Source: Siminovitchia fordii DSM 16014 = CIP 108821
GTDB taxonomy: Bacteria > Bacillota > Bacilli > Bacillales > Bacillaceae_C
Assembly: GCF_000374565.1 (NCBI RefSeq)
Contig: NZ_KB894700.1
Location: 1-34,385 of the forward strand
Direction of reading: 5' to 3'
Length of the DNA stretch: 34,385 nt
Below are positions 17,217 to 26,155 of this stretch, piece after piece (positions within the stretch are counted from its first letter, which is position 1; every line of letters starts with the position of its first letter). The notes below the pieces were generated by a model. That model worked only from the letters and a program-made list of their open reading frames with translations, searched no databases and was not told where the DNA came from. The position numbers were made by a program, and so were the translations under genes.

Positions 17217-18638
17217 TTGGATATTTCCGAAATCAATAACCCTGATTTGCATCAATATATAGAAGCCTTGAAAAATGAAAATGAGGACTTAAAGAAAGCC
17301 TTTGAATGCTCTTACGATGGTATTTGGATCTGCGATGCAAAGGGAGTGACCATCAGCATAAACAAAGCGATTGAAAGGATCACCGGATTAAAAAAAGAAG
17401 ATGTGACAGGAAAAAATATGATAGACCTAGTAGAAAAAGGGATTTTTGATCAAAGTGCCACCTTAAAAGCACTGGAAGAGAAAAATACGGTTACCATCAT
17501 GCAAAAGGTCATTAGTGGAATTTCAACCATCGTAACAGCTAATCCTATTTTTGATCAGAACGGCAATATAAAAAAAGTGATTTCAAATGTAAGGGATATC
17601 ACGGAATTAATTCAACTAAGAGAACAGTTGCAGAGGCTGGAAGAGGAAAAAAATAAATATCAGTCAGAGCTAAACAGTTTGCTCCACCACATTGAAGAGG
17701 TAAATGATATTGTCCTTAAGTCTCCAAATATGAAAAAAGTAATTGAAAAAGTGATGCAGGTTGCCAAATATGACACTACTGTAGTACTGCTTGGAGAGTC
17801 CGGAACAGGAAAAGAAGTCATGGCTCAATTGATTCATGATTCAAGCTCGAGAAAAGAGAAAGGTGAGTTTATCCGTGTAAATTGCAGTGCAATTCCAGCA
17901 GAATTACTTGAATCAGAAATGTTCGGTTATGAAGCAGGTGCCTTTACAGGTGCAAAAAAATCTGGAAAACCAGGCCTAATTGAACTGGCTCATCATGGCA
18001 CATTATTTTTAGATGAAATTGGGGAATTGCCCCTAAATATTCAAGCCAAATTTTTAAGAGCCATTCAAGAAAAAGAGATTATGAGACTTGGCGGTGTAAC
18101 ACCCATCAAGGTGAATTTTAGAATTATCGCAGCTACAAACCGAAACCTCAATGACATGGTTGCCAACGGGGAATTCAGAGAAGATCTATTTTATCGGTTA
18201 AATGTAGTTCCGGTAACGATCCCGCCTTTAAGAACCCGAAAAGATGATATACCTAAGCTAATTGAAAGCTTCACCAATACGTTTAATAAATACTACGATA
18301 CGAAAAAAAGATTCTCTCCCGAAGCAATACGCATTCTAATCGATTATCCTTGGCCGGGAAATGTCAGAGAGCTTAAAAACATTGTGGAAAGAATGTTTGT
18401 GACAACTTCCTCGGATACAATCTACCAACAGGATTTGCCGAATTTTTTATTACGTCATGTAAAACCTGAAGTGTCATATAAGAACGGCTCCTTAAAAGAA
18501 CAATTGGCCCAATATGAGAGAGAGCTATTACAAAACACCTTAAGAGTAAGTGCCACTACTTACGAAGCTGCGGCTTTGTTGGGGGTTGACCAATCAACAG
18601 TTGTAAGAAAGATGAAGAAATACCATTTATCAATGTAA
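17217..18638 (+). CDS. Sigma-54-dependent transcriptional activator with PAS domain
   Basis: A 473-residue enhancer-binding protein. Residues ~25-130 form a PAS sensor (FECSYDGIWICD ... VRDITE), ~131-165 a coiled coil, and ~170-390 the AAA+ domain: Walker A GESGTGKE (193-200), the sigma-54 contact loop GAFTGA (241-246), Walker B GTLFLDEIGE and the arginine-finger region FREDLFYRLNVVP. The C-terminus (~448-473) is a helix-turn-helix (AALLGVDQSTVVRKMKKY). The start is TTG with GGGAGGAG six bases before. A -24/-12 promoter lies 157 bases after its stop, so its target is almost certainly the transporter-nitrilase operon downstream. The PAS domain presumably senses the substrate. Confidence 0.95.
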   Translation: MDISEINNPDLHQYIEALKNENEDLKKAFECSYDGIWICDAKGVTISINKAIERITGLKKEDVTGKNMIDLVEKGIFDQSATLKALEEKNTVTIMQKVISGISTIVTANPIFDQNGNIKKVISNVRDITELIQLREQLQRLEEEKNKYQSELNSLLHHIEEVNDIVLKSPNMKKVIEKVMQVAKYDTTVVLLGESGTGKEVMAQLIHDSSSRKEKGEFIRVNCSAIPAELLESEMFGYEAGAFTGAKKSGKPGLIELAHHGTLFLDEIGELPLNIQAKFLRAIQEKEIMRLGGVTPIKVNFRIIAATNRNLNDMVANGEFREDLFYRLNVVPVTIPPLRTRKDDIPKLIESFTNTFNKYYDTKKRFSPEAIRILIDYPWPGNVRELKNIVERMFVTTSSDTIYQQDLPNFLLRHVKPEVSYKNGSLKEQLAQYERELLQNTLRVSATTYEAAALLGVDQSTVVRKMKKYHLSM

Positions 18639-18652
18639 TGTCGCACAATCTC

Positions 18653-18755
18653 GATGCATCTTTACATCCAATGCAATAATGCATCTTTCTTCATCTAATA
18701 AAATTACCATTGAATTTTAGTTTGTTTTTTGAATTTTTAATGTAAAACTGCATCG
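18653..18755 (+). promoter_or_regulatory. Candidate enhancer sites for the sigma-54 activator
   Basis: The motif TGCATC occurs three times between activator gene and promoter: palindromic GATGCATC (18653-18660), ATGCATCTTTC (18679-18689) and TGCATCG (18749-18755). They lie 40-145 bases upstream of the -24 element, the usual zone for activator binding sites. Binding is inferred. Confidence 0.45.
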
Positions 18756-18794
18756 ACAGGTTCCGAGAAAAGTCAAAGAAAACAGCTTTTTTCT

Positions 18795-18811
18795 TTGGCA
18801 TGATACTTGCT
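18795..18811 (+). promoter_or_regulatory. Sigma-54 (-24/-12) promoter
   Basis: TTGGCATGATACTTGCT matches the sigma-54 consensus: GG at 18797-18798 and GC at 18809-18810 with exactly ten bases between them. It stands 29 bases before the first ATG of the symporter operon and directly downstream of a gene for a sigma-54 activator. Confidence 0.9.
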
Positions 18812-18840
18812 TTTTATATAAGGCAACTGGAGGTGAAAAA

Positions 18841-19095
18841 ATGAGACATTCTTTTACTGTGATGATGGTACTTTGGTTCATATTGGTTAATGCTTCTCAG
18901 TTTATCCCGGTATTAAACAGGGTAGAGCCCTCTGCTTTTGGCATACCGTTTAACTTACTATGGATATGGTCATTGAACCTTCTGATCTCGGTCTATTTAG
19001 TATACTGCGCGATAAAAGTTTGGAAAACCTACGACATTGATGTCGAAAAAGCTCAAGAAGAAGCTATTAACCAGGGATTGGAGGTCAAAAGATAA
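18841..19095 (+). CDS. DUF3311 small membrane protein
   Basis: An 84-residue protein with two membrane segments (about 5-22 and 38-62) and the DUF3311 signature, NRVEPSAFGIPFNLLWIW. Proteins of this family are regularly encoded just before sodium:solute symporters and are thought to be accessory subunits. Here its TAA overlaps the symporter ATG by one base (TAATG), so the two are translationally coupled. The ATG follows CTGGAGGTG. First gene of the sigma-54-controlled operon. Confidence 0.9.
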   Translation: MRHSFTVMMVLWFILVNASQFIPVLNRVEPSAFGIPFNLLWIWSLNLLISVYLVYCAIKVWKTYDIDVEKAQEEAINQGLEVKR

Positions 19096-20630
19096 TGAGT
19101 CTACCCACAATGGTCTTTGTGTTTTTAGGCATTTCTATGGTTGTATACTTATTTATTTGTTATTTGGGTTATAGAGCGACAAATCAATCCTCTATGGATG
19201 ACTTTTATTTAGGCGGAAGAGATTTAGGACCGATTGTTCTGTTTCTAACTATTGGCGCTTCCTGGTTCAGTATGTGGTTTTTGCTTGGAGCTCCAGGTTC
19301 CTTCTTCCTTCACGGTGTCGGCTTTAATTCCTTTTTCATCTTAAACATTGTGCTTGGTGTATTTATGTTTGTGTTCGGACGAAGAATGTGGGCACTGGCA
19401 AAAATATATAATTATGTGACCCCCAGCGACATGTTGGAGCATTACTACAACAGCAGATTTACTCGGCTCATTTCAAGTGTGATCGGAATTTATTTATTAT
19501 TTCCTTATATAGGCATTCAACTATTAGGTGCTGGCGTCGCATTCGAATTAATCGGAAGTTCCTTTTGGCTTGGCGTAGGAAGTATGCTTGTCTTAGTAAC
19601 GCTCTATAGTTTAGTCGGCGGGATGAAAGCGGTTGCCTGGACAGATGCCGTACAGGGAGTATTCTACATGTTGCTCACCTGGGGACTCGCCTTTTGGATG
19701 CTCAGCAAGGGAGTCACAGGCATCGGATCTTTGGGGAACTTATTTTCAACGGTCAACGACAGCTACCCGGATTTCCTTAAATACCCTGGTTCATCCGGAT
19801 ATTTTACTCCTTTAAACTGGTTTGCTTATATTGCCATTTATGTAACAGCGGGAATTGGCCTTCCGCATTTATGGACACGTTATTACATGGCCAAAAATAT
19901 GAGTGCATTTAAAGTCGTCCCGCTTGGACATGTGTTGTTTGCAAGTTGGGGCTTTATACCAATTCTCATCGTCGGTATACTCGGAAAGTTGTTCCTACCG
20001 GACATTGAAGTAGTCGATCAAATTTTCCCGGCCATTGTCTTGGAATATTCTCCTGTGCTTGCCGTTGTATTGATCACGGCAGCTTTTGCAGCAGCGATGT
20101 CGACTGTTGATTCACAATTGATGGCGATGGGAACCATATTCACAAAAGATATTTGGGAAGTATTCATTAAGAAAGAAAATAGTGAAAAGACCCTTGTATG
20201 GGTTGGCCGAATCTCCATGGTGATTTTAATGGCCATCTCCGTTGTCTGGACACTCTATGCTGAAGGATCCATTGTAGCTTTATCCATGATTGCCTTTACC
20301 TGCGGCTCCCTCTTATTTATGCCTCTCTTTGGTGTACTTTTTTACCCCAAAGCAGGAAAATATGCGGCAAATATCAGTTTAATCGCAGGCTTCTTAACAC
20401 TTTTATTCACCACGTATATAGTCCGTGATCCCGGAGGCATTTATGGCGGCGGATATGCGTTATTAATACAGGTACTTCTATTTTTCATCATCGCCCAGAT
20501 AGAGAAAAACCACCTGAAAGAAAGAACCATCGCCTATCACAGCATTACTAGAAAATGTATAAATGGTGAGTTTCAACCATCAAACGAAAAAGATTATCAC
20601 AACACAAAGAACGTAGCAGAATCTCAATAG
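19095..20630 (+). CDS. Sodium:solute symporter (SSS family)
   Basis: A 511-residue transporter with about 13 membrane segments, using a sodium gradient to import a small organic solute. Family marks include DDFYLGGRDLG after TM1, YSLVGGMKAVAWTDAVQG in the middle and AAFAAAMSTVDSQLMAMGTI near TM8-9, where the sodium site lies. It is coupled to the DUF3311 gene before it and followed after nine bases by a nitrilase gene. It therefore probably imports a nitrile- or amide-type compound that the nitrilase then hydrolyses. Confidence 0.92.
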   Translation: MSLPTMVFVFLGISMVVYLFICYLGYRATNQSSMDDFYLGGRDLGPIVLFLTIGASWFSMWFLLGAPGSFFLHGVGFNSFFILNIVLGVFMFVFGRRMWALAKIYNYVTPSDMLEHYYNSRFTRLISSVIGIYLLFPYIGIQLLGAGVAFELIGSSFWLGVGSMLVLVTLYSLVGGMKAVAWTDAVQGVFYMLLTWGLAFWMLSKGVTGIGSLGNLFSTVNDSYPDFLKYPGSSGYFTPLNWFAYIAIYVTAGIGLPHLWTRYYMAKNMSAFKVVPLGHVLFASWGFIPILIVGILGKLFLPDIEVVDQIFPAIVLEYSPVLAVVLITAAFAAAMSTVDSQLMAMGTIFTKDIWEVFIKKENSEKTLVWVGRISMVILMAISVVWTLYAEGSIVALSMIAFTCGSLLFMPLFGVLFYPKAGKYAANISLIAGFLTLLFTTYIVRDPGGIYGGGYALLIQVLLFFIIAQIEKNHLKERTIAYHSITRKCINGEFQPSNEKDYHNTKNVAESQ

Positions 20631-20639
20631 GAGTGATTA

Positions 20640-21656
20640 ATGATGTACAATCAAAAAGAAAAAGTCAAAGTAGCCGCCGTAAACGCTTCACCTTATGTTT
20701 TTGACCTGGATAAAACCGTAGATAAATGTCTATCCATTATCGAGGAGGCAGCCGGTAATGGAGCTAGATTGGTAGTATTTCCTGAAACGTTCCTTCCTAT
20801 GTATCCTTGGTGGCTATGGATGTCCGTAGACAATAAAAAGAGACTCGAGCTTTTCAAGAAGCTATATTATGAATCTGTAGAAGTTGCAGAGGAACCGTTT
20901 CAAAAGATTTGCAGAAAAGCAAAAGAAAAAGAGGTTTATATCGTAATAGGAATTAACGAAAGAGAGCGCGGAACCTTATATAATACACAAGTCTTTATCA
21001 ATGACCAAGGCGATATCATCGGAAAAAGGAGAAAACTTGTTCCTACAAGTGAAGAAAGAACGGTTTGGGGACGAGGAAATGGAAGTGACTTATTCGTATT
21101 GGATACCCCTTTCGGAAAAATGGGCGGGTTGATCTGTTACGAAAATTCAATGACCCTTTCACGTTACGCCCTCTACTCAATGGGAGAACAAATTCATATC
21201 GCAAACTGGCCGGGATCAAACTATAAGAGCCAACCTAGAGATCGAACAAAAACCATTGAAACCGTGTCCAAATTCGTTGCATTCGAAGGGCAAGTATTTG
21301 TTATTGCCTCCTCCTCCTGCATAGGACAAGAAGAACTGGACTTCTATACAACATTGGATCCTTCTATCAAGGATAGTTTTGATCTGGGTGGAGGCATGTC
21401 AGGGATTATTTCTCCATACGGGGAATATGTCTCCCCTCCTGTCATAAATGAAGAAGGCATTGCCTACGGTGAAATTGATCTGGACCAAATTTTAGATGCC
21501 AAACACATGATTGATTGCACTGGCCATTATGCCCGGCCTGATGTAACAAAGCTCGTATTGAATAAGGAGAAATATTCTGCCTTAAATATAAATGAGCAGC
21601 CTGCCATCATGAAGCTGTCAATTGAGGACGAGGAGCAAGTAATTGAAGTAGAATAA
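20640..21656 (+). CDS. Nitrilase-family hydrolase
   Basis: A 338-residue member of the carbon-nitrogen hydrolase superfamily, nitrilase branch. The catalytic triad is visible: Glu49 in FPETF, Lys132 in RRKLVPT and Cys166 in GGLICYENSM. The CYEN context and the PMYPWWLW insertion after the Glu resemble true nitrilases, which convert nitriles to acids and ammonia, rather than amidases. It likely forms cytosolic spirals or oligomers. Two ATGs in tandem (20640, 20643) follow GGAGTG; the second is better spaced. Third gene of the sigma-54 operon. Substrate unknown. Confidence 0.9.
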   Translation: MMYNQKEKVKVAAVNASPYVFDLDKTVDKCLSIIEEAAGNGARLVVFPETFLPMYPWWLWMSVDNKKRLELFKKLYYESVEVAEEPFQKICRKAKEKEVYIVIGINERERGTLYNTQVFINDQGDIIGKRRKLVPTSEERTVWGRGNGSDLFVLDTPFGKMGGLICYENSMTLSRYALYSMGEQIHIANWPGSNYKSQPRDRTKTIETVSKFVAFEGQVFVIASSSCIGQEELDFYTTLDPSIKDSFDLGGGMSGIISPYGEYVSPPVINEEGIAYGEIDLDQILDAKHMIDCTGHYARPDVTKLVLNKEKYSALNINEQPAIMKLSIEDEEQVIEVE

Positions 21657-21692
21657 TCCGATAGAATTGATTGATCAGCTATAACGTACCAA

Positions 21693-21727
21693 ATCAACGT
21701 CCGAAATCCTTGATTCCGGGCGTTGAT
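21693..21727 (+). terminator. Hairpin after the nitrilase gene
   Basis: ATCAACGtCCGaAATC pairs with GATTcCGGgCGTTGAT around a three-base loop, 36 bases after the nitrilase stop. Only a short T-run follows, so termination may be partial and some sigma-54 transcripts could continue into the amidohydrolase gene. Confidence 0.6.
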
Positions 21728-21824
21728 GTTTAAATCTGCCAATCCTAAAGTCTTAATGGAAAAGTTAATCAGAATCTCTAATAACCTCCATCACCCAAAA
21801 TAATAACTGAATCTTCCAAAACAA

Positions 21825-21853
21825 TTGAAAGTTCCAATCTAAAGGTCCATAAT
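21825..21853 (+). promoter_or_regulatory. Sigma-A promoter of the amidohydrolase gene
   Basis: TTGAAA (21825-21830) and CATAAT (21848-21853) are separated by exactly 17 bases and lie 35 bases before the amidohydrolase ATG. This suggests that the gene can be expressed independently of the sigma-54 operon. Confidence 0.65.
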
Positions 21854-21887
21854 TTTATTAATACCAATTTAGAAATGGGGTTATTCG

Positions 21888-23555
21888 ATGATTCAGGCTG
21901 ATTTAGTTATTTACAATGCAAATGTTTTGACGCTTGATGAACAAAACACTCGTGCAGGCTCTCTCGCCTCTTACCAGGGAAAAATAACGGGAATTTGGCC
22001 TGATGAACGCCCACCCGACGATGAGATCATTAAATCAGACAACTTCAAAGAGATAGATCTGAATGGAGCGACTCTTATACCAGGATTTATTGACACCCAT
22101 AACCATATTTTAATGTACGGACAGCAAAAGCATCAGGTGGATTGCCGGTCTCCTTTCAACAAAAATATAAAGGACATTCAGCAAAGGCTTACTGAAGCGG
22201 CTCAACAGAAAAATGAATATGAATGGATTATCGGCTATGGATATGATGACTCCCTTTTGGAGGAGATGCGGCATCCGACAAAAAAGGATTTGGATGCAAT
22301 CAATACAAAACACCCTATTTTCATTCGTCATATCTCCGGCCATTTGGCAGTGACCAACTCTTCCGGTTTGCAGATGGCAGGCATCACCAAAGACACTCCC
22401 CAACCGGAAGGCGGGCACATCGAAAAAGACAGTCTGGGAGAGCCGACAGGCGTTTTATTTGAGCCTGGAGCAATGAATCTCGTATCTGGACACATCCCTC
22501 TACCGGACAGAGGAGAACTGATACAAATCCTTAAGGAAGCCAATAATGACTACTTAGCTGAAGGCATCACTACAAACACAGACGCCGGCATCGGACTGTT
22601 TAATGGAGAAGAAGAGTTAGATATTTATCTTCAGGCAATCAAAGAAAATCCCCGCTCCATGAAAATGCGGCTGATGATCTTGAATGAGTTGTTAATCGAT
22701 AATGGCCCGTTCCAATCTTACACTGCCACTGAACTGGACGACGAGATACAGGAAAAAACAAATGGAAAAGCAAAGCTGGACAGCGCTAAAATTTTTCAGG
22801 ATGGTTCCATTCAAGGCCTGACAGGGGCACTGCGCAAACCCTATCACTGCGATGATCAACTGTATGGAGAGTTAATATATTCACAGGAAACCATCAACCA
22901 TTTTGCGCTCGACTTTCATAATAGAGGGTTCCGGGTTGCCACTCATGGCAACGGAGACCGGGCGATTGGGTCCATCATTGAGGCTTACGAGCATGCCATA
23001 AAAAATGGCGGGGAACGGGATCACAGGCATCGGATTGAGCATGTACAAACTGCAACCGAAGAAGATTTGAAAAAAATGAGCGAATTGGATATTGCCGCGT
23101 CTTTCTTCATTAATCATGTTTACTATTGGGGCGACCGGCACAGAAATATTTTTCTTGGCCCTGATCGGGCAAAACGTCTCAACCCACTGAAAGAAGCCGA
23201 TAATTTAAACATTCTTTATACCTTGCACTCCGATTGTCCGATTACGCCTATCTCACCACTCTTCTCTGTTTGGGCGGCAGTAAACAGGGTTACAAGCAAT
23301 GGCAATGTACTTGGAGCTGAGCAAAAGATTGATGTGGAAACTGCTTTAAAAACAATGACCATCTATGGAGCAAAATTAAATTTCGAAGAAAATGAAAAGG
23401 GTACAATCGAGGTCGGCAAAGCAGCTGATTTTGCCATTTTAGAAGAAGATCCGACACGTATCAATCCCATGAAAATAAAAGATATACATGTATTAGCAAC
23501 CTATATTGACGGCGAGCTCGTTTTTGAAAAGGAAAGCCTGAAAGTAAACGAATGA
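21888..23555 (+). CDS. Amidohydrolase (YtcJ-like, Amidohydro_3)
   Basis: A 555-residue metal-dependent amidohydrolase. Visible are the first metal motif DTHNH (about 69-73), KIFQDGSIQG, RVATHGNGDRAIG, the HRIEH motif and a late HSDCPITP. After it comes the usual C-terminal beta-sandwich segment GTIEVGKAADFAILEEDP. Members cleave amide, carbamate or related C-N bonds in the cytosol; substrates of this subgroup are mostly unknown. GGGG precedes the ATG. It follows the nitrilase on the same strand and could act on the same or a related compound, but it has its own promoter. Confidence 0.9.
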   Translation: MIQADLVIYNANVLTLDEQNTRAGSLASYQGKITGIWPDERPPDDEIIKSDNFKEIDLNGATLIPGFIDTHNHILMYGQQKHQVDCRSPFNKNIKDIQQRLTEAAQQKNEYEWIIGYGYDDSLLEEMRHPTKKDLDAINTKHPIFIRHISGHLAVTNSSGLQMAGITKDTPQPEGGHIEKDSLGEPTGVLFEPGAMNLVSGHIPLPDRGELIQILKEANNDYLAEGITTNTDAGIGLFNGEEELDIYLQAIKENPRSMKMRLMILNELLIDNGPFQSYTATELDDEIQEKTNGKAKLDSAKIFQDGSIQGLTGALRKPYHCDDQLYGELIYSQETINHFALDFHNRGFRVATHGNGDRAIGSIIEAYEHAIKNGGERDHRHRIEHVQTATEEDLKKMSELDIAASFFINHVYYWGDRHRNIFLGPDRAKRLNPLKEADNLNILYTLHSDCPITPISPLFSVWAAVNRVTSNGNVLGAEQKIDVETALKTMTIYGAKLNFEENEKGTIEVGKAADFAILEEDPTRINPMKIKDIHVLATYIDGELVFEKESLKVNE

Positions 23556-23588
23556 ACGGCCTCTATTTGTGAAGGTACTTAGAAATAC

Positions 23589-23625
23589 AATAACTACCTA
23601 TCAAATTTACTGGTAGGTAGTTATT
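23589..23625. terminator. Hairpin after the amidohydrolase gene
   Basis: A perfect 12-bp stem, AATAACTACCTA / TAGGTAGTTATT, with a 13-base loop lies 33 bases after the stop codon. No strong T-tract follows, so its role as a terminator is probable rather than clear. It also sits downstream of the convergent lipoprotein remnant. Confidence 0.55.
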
Positions 23626-23676
23626 AAAGTTCTAAAAATTATTTACTTCTTCTTAGAATGGTCAACCAGACCCCGC

Positions 23677-24020
23677 TTATATTCCCGTTACATTATCGAT
23701 CGGTGTAGACTTTCCATTAATATGAATATCTATTGCCTTATGTACAGGGTCTAACGTTAATTTATAAACATGCTGTTCCAGTACCTCCCCCTGCTGATTC
23801 GTTTCATCCAACTTTACGATTAATGTGTCTCCATGCGTTTCAAGGTCGGTTGTGACTGTTCCTTTTGACTGAAAAACGATATAAGAAATATCCTCGCCTT
23901 CACTGATTAGTTGAAGTATGGATTCCTCATCAATTACCTCTTGTACTTTATTAGGAACAACCTCTATTTCACTAATACTTAACGTTGATGCATTGCATGC
24001 TGTTAAAATAATCTCTTCAA
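23677..24020 (-). pseudogene. Lipoprotein gene missing its signal-peptide core
   Basis: From LTAC (lipobox-like; Cys codon at 23995-23997) a good coding frame runs to TAA at 23677: SISEIEVVPNKVQEVID, IVFQSKGTVTTDLETHGDTL, HVYKLTLDPVHKAIDIHI. It looks like a small secreted lipoprotein of Bacillus type. The likely TTG start (24018-24020, after GGGGAG) reads Met-Lys-Arg-Leu-Phe then stops, in a different frame from LTAC. Between these two only a few bases remain where ~30-45 bases of hydrophobic signal should be. I therefore read it as a deletion derivative. Family not named; 24021-24225 shows nothing else. Confidence 0.6.
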
Positions 24021-24225
24021 TCCATTTCTCCCCTTCAACTGCCTTTTATCAACCACCGAATACTGAAATATTATTTCTTTTATTATATAGAGAAATATAA
24101 AGACTGTATGCAAACACACCTTTTAAACGAAAATAAACAAACGAAAAGCTTAAAAATACCAATAAAAAAGCCCATAGAGAAAAAACACTCACTTTCTCTA
24201 CAAGCTAACCATAATAACAACTTCA

Positions 24226-25017
24226 TTATTCAGCAAGTATGCCGTACATATCGTTTCTTCGGTTTGCAGTGTAACTCATCTTTGGATCAAGTTCTTGCTT
24301 AATTGGTAATGTAACTGTTTGGACTTGTTCTTTATCTTTTAACGAAAGTAGAATTTCTCCTGTCGCATCAATCACCATACTATCTCCACAGAAATCAAGC
24401 TCTCCTTCTTTTCCTAATCGATTACAAATAATGACTGGGATTTCGTTTTCCATTGCACGGCATCGTGAAAATAAATGATGATGGAGTTCATAAGGATGCA
24501 TATTTGCGTTTACAATCACAATGAAGTCTGCTCTCATTAGTTTAAGTGCACGTGCAATTTCAGGAAACTCCACATCAAAGCAAATCATCATGCCAATTGA
24601 CCCGAGTGGAGTATCGATTACTTCAAATCTTGATCCGGGTTGGAAATAATTCTTTTCACTATCAAACAGATGAACTTTTCGATAGACTCCCAACACTTCC
24701 CCCTGCGAATCAATCAGCGCTGATGAAATGTAATAGTTGCCGTCTTGCCCATCTTCAGGAAAGCTAATAACCAAATAAATTTCATGGTCTTTACATAAAT
24801 TGCGTACCTTTGTCATGTATGGGCCATCAATCGTTTCAGCCAGCGTATTTACATTTTCTCCAACCGAGTAACCGGTGAGAAATAATTCCGGAAAAGCGAC
24901 TAATTGAGCTTGCTCATTCTTTGCTTTCACTATCGCTTCTTGTATACGCTCCAGATTACTTTGTTTATCACCCAATTTTGGTATTAGTTGAGCGACAGAT
25001 ACTTTGATTTCGTTCAC
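24226..25017 (-). CDS. Carbon-nitrogen hydrolase (amidase-type)
   Basis: A 263-residue member of the nitrilase superfamily. The triad is Glu44 (AFPELF), Lys114 (VYRKVHLF) and Cys146 (MMICFDVEFPE). The CFDVEFPE context matches aliphatic/omega-amidases and ureidopropionase-like enzymes rather than nitrilases, so hydrolysis of a small amide or carbamoyl compound is expected. I place the start at GTG 25017, with AGGAGAG six bases before it, giving the standard NEIKVSVAQ beginning; the longer frame to 25059 has no ribosome binding site. It lies downstream of ureohydrolase B on the same strand, with a terminator between. It might deamidate a product of that pathway. Confidence 0.9.
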   Translation of the reverse strand: MNEIKVSVAQLIPKLGDKQSNLERIQEAIVKAKNEQAQLVAFPELFLTGYSVGENVNTLAETIDGPYMTKVRNLCKDHEIYLVISFPEDGQDGNYYISSALIDSQGEVLGVYRKVHLFDSEKNYFQPGSRFEVIDTPLGSIGMMICFDVEFPEIARALKLMRADFIVIVNANMHPYELHHHLFSRCRAMENEIPVIICNRLGKEGELDFCGDSMVIDATGEILLSLKDKEQVQTVTLPIKQELDPKMSYTANRRNDMYGILAE

Positions 25018-25106
25018 AAATATCTCTCCTAAACGGGCGTTTTTAGTAAGTTCTTTCAATTAGTTAATGTTTCTTTCAAAAACTTCGGTAAACAGCAACA
25101 AACGAT

Positions 25107-25130
25107 AAGCCCCTTAGTGGCAAGGGGCTT
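25107..25130 (-). terminator. Terminator after ureohydrolase B
   Basis: AAGCCCCTT-AGTGGC-AAGGGGCTT is a perfect nine-base-pair hairpin about 60 bases past the ureohydrolase stop. T-rich sequence follows on both strands (ATCGTTTG leftwards, TCATTTT rightwards). It separates the NCS1-ureohydrolase operon from the carbon-nitrogen hydrolase gene. Confidence 0.75.
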
Positions 25131-25189
25131 TCATTTTCCGCAGTTTCAACAAAATAACTTCAGTGGTTATATTCAGAACCTTATAGTTG

Positions 25190-26155
25190 CTATTTGTTAA
25201 GGTATTTTGCACGGGATGCGAGCATATCTACAAGGAAACGTGTAGCCGTAATTGCTGTAATATCTGATTGGTCATATGGTGGCGCGATCTCTACAACATC
25301 AAATCCAACAAGATCTACTTGTCCCAGCAATTCGATTGCTTGTATCATTTCCCTAACCATAATTCCACCGGGAGTCGGGGCACATGTACCAGGTGTTTGG
25401 GATGCTTCCAATGAATCCATATCAAAGGAAATATATACACCATCCGTACCATCAGAAGCAATTTTAATAGCTTCTTCAACTACTTCTTGTATACCTTTTT
25501 TATAAATATCTCTCATTGTATATAGGGAAATTCCCTTTTCTTTCACATACTCAAGTTCAGCTTTAGGATTCATTGGTCCACCCGCACCAATGATGACGGC
25601 ATTTTTAGGATCAAAACAATCCAGCTCCATTGTTCTAGGTACAGGACAGCAATGGTTCCATGGATCTCCGCCTACATCTTCGGCAGTATCCAAATGAGAG
25701 TCGAAAAGAATGAAACCATATTTTTTAGTTGGATCAAATTGGTTCAATGCTCTTGTTGAAGTAACTGTAATAACATGATCCCCACCAACAAGAATTGGCA
25801 GCGCTCCACCTTTTAAGATCTCTAATACATTCTCTCCACCACGTTCAATCGTGCCGAAAGCGTCGCCAATTTTTACGTCTACATCCCCACAGTCGCGAAT
25901 ATTATATGTTTCCATAATATTTACATCATAATCAAAATGATAAGGGATGGTCATCGATGAGACGTCACGAATTTTTCTTGGTCCCATGGAAGAACCTGTA
26001 CGGGTAATGGTTGTACCATCAAATGGAACTCCAAGTATGGCTGCTTTTACTCCTTCTTCCTTTATCTTATTTTGATCTGGCTCCATAACAGGGCTATTTA
26101 AAAATGTTGCAGGTCCTTTATGTAAAACTGAGCTCCAAGTATCATTTGATTTCAT
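25190..26155 (-). CDS. Ureohydrolase (agmatinase-like), copy B
   Basis: A 321-residue arginase-fold hydrolase. Metal ligands are GGDHV (His127), DSHLD (Asp152, His154, Asp156) and FDMDSLE (Asp245, Asp247). Three usually conserved spots differ: DAHxD is DSHLD, the following HG motif is HCC (WNHCCPVPR), and the DxDxxD acid is Glu (SLE), with a Cys in GTCAPTPGG. The substrate may therefore not be agmatine; other guanidino compounds or guanidine itself are possible. GGAGGGG precedes the ATG. Its start overlaps the end of the NCS1 permease gene by 14 bases, so permease and enzyme are translationally coupled. Confidence 0.87.
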   Translation of the reverse strand: MKSNDTWSSVLHKGPATFLNSPVMEPDQNKIKEEGVKAAILGVPFDGTTITRTGSSMGPRKIRDVSSMTIPYHFDYDVNIMETYNIRDCGDVDVKIGDAFGTIERGGENVLEILKGGALPILVGGDHVITVTSTRALNQFDPTKKYGFILFDSHLDTAEDVGGDPWNHCCPVPRTMELDCFDPKNAVIIGAGGPMNPKAELEYVKEKGISLYTMRDIYKKGIQEVVEEAIKIASDGTDGVYISFDMDSLEASQTPGTCAPTPGGIMVREMIQAIELLGQVDLVGFDVVEIAPPYDQSDITAITATRFLVDMLASRAKYLNK

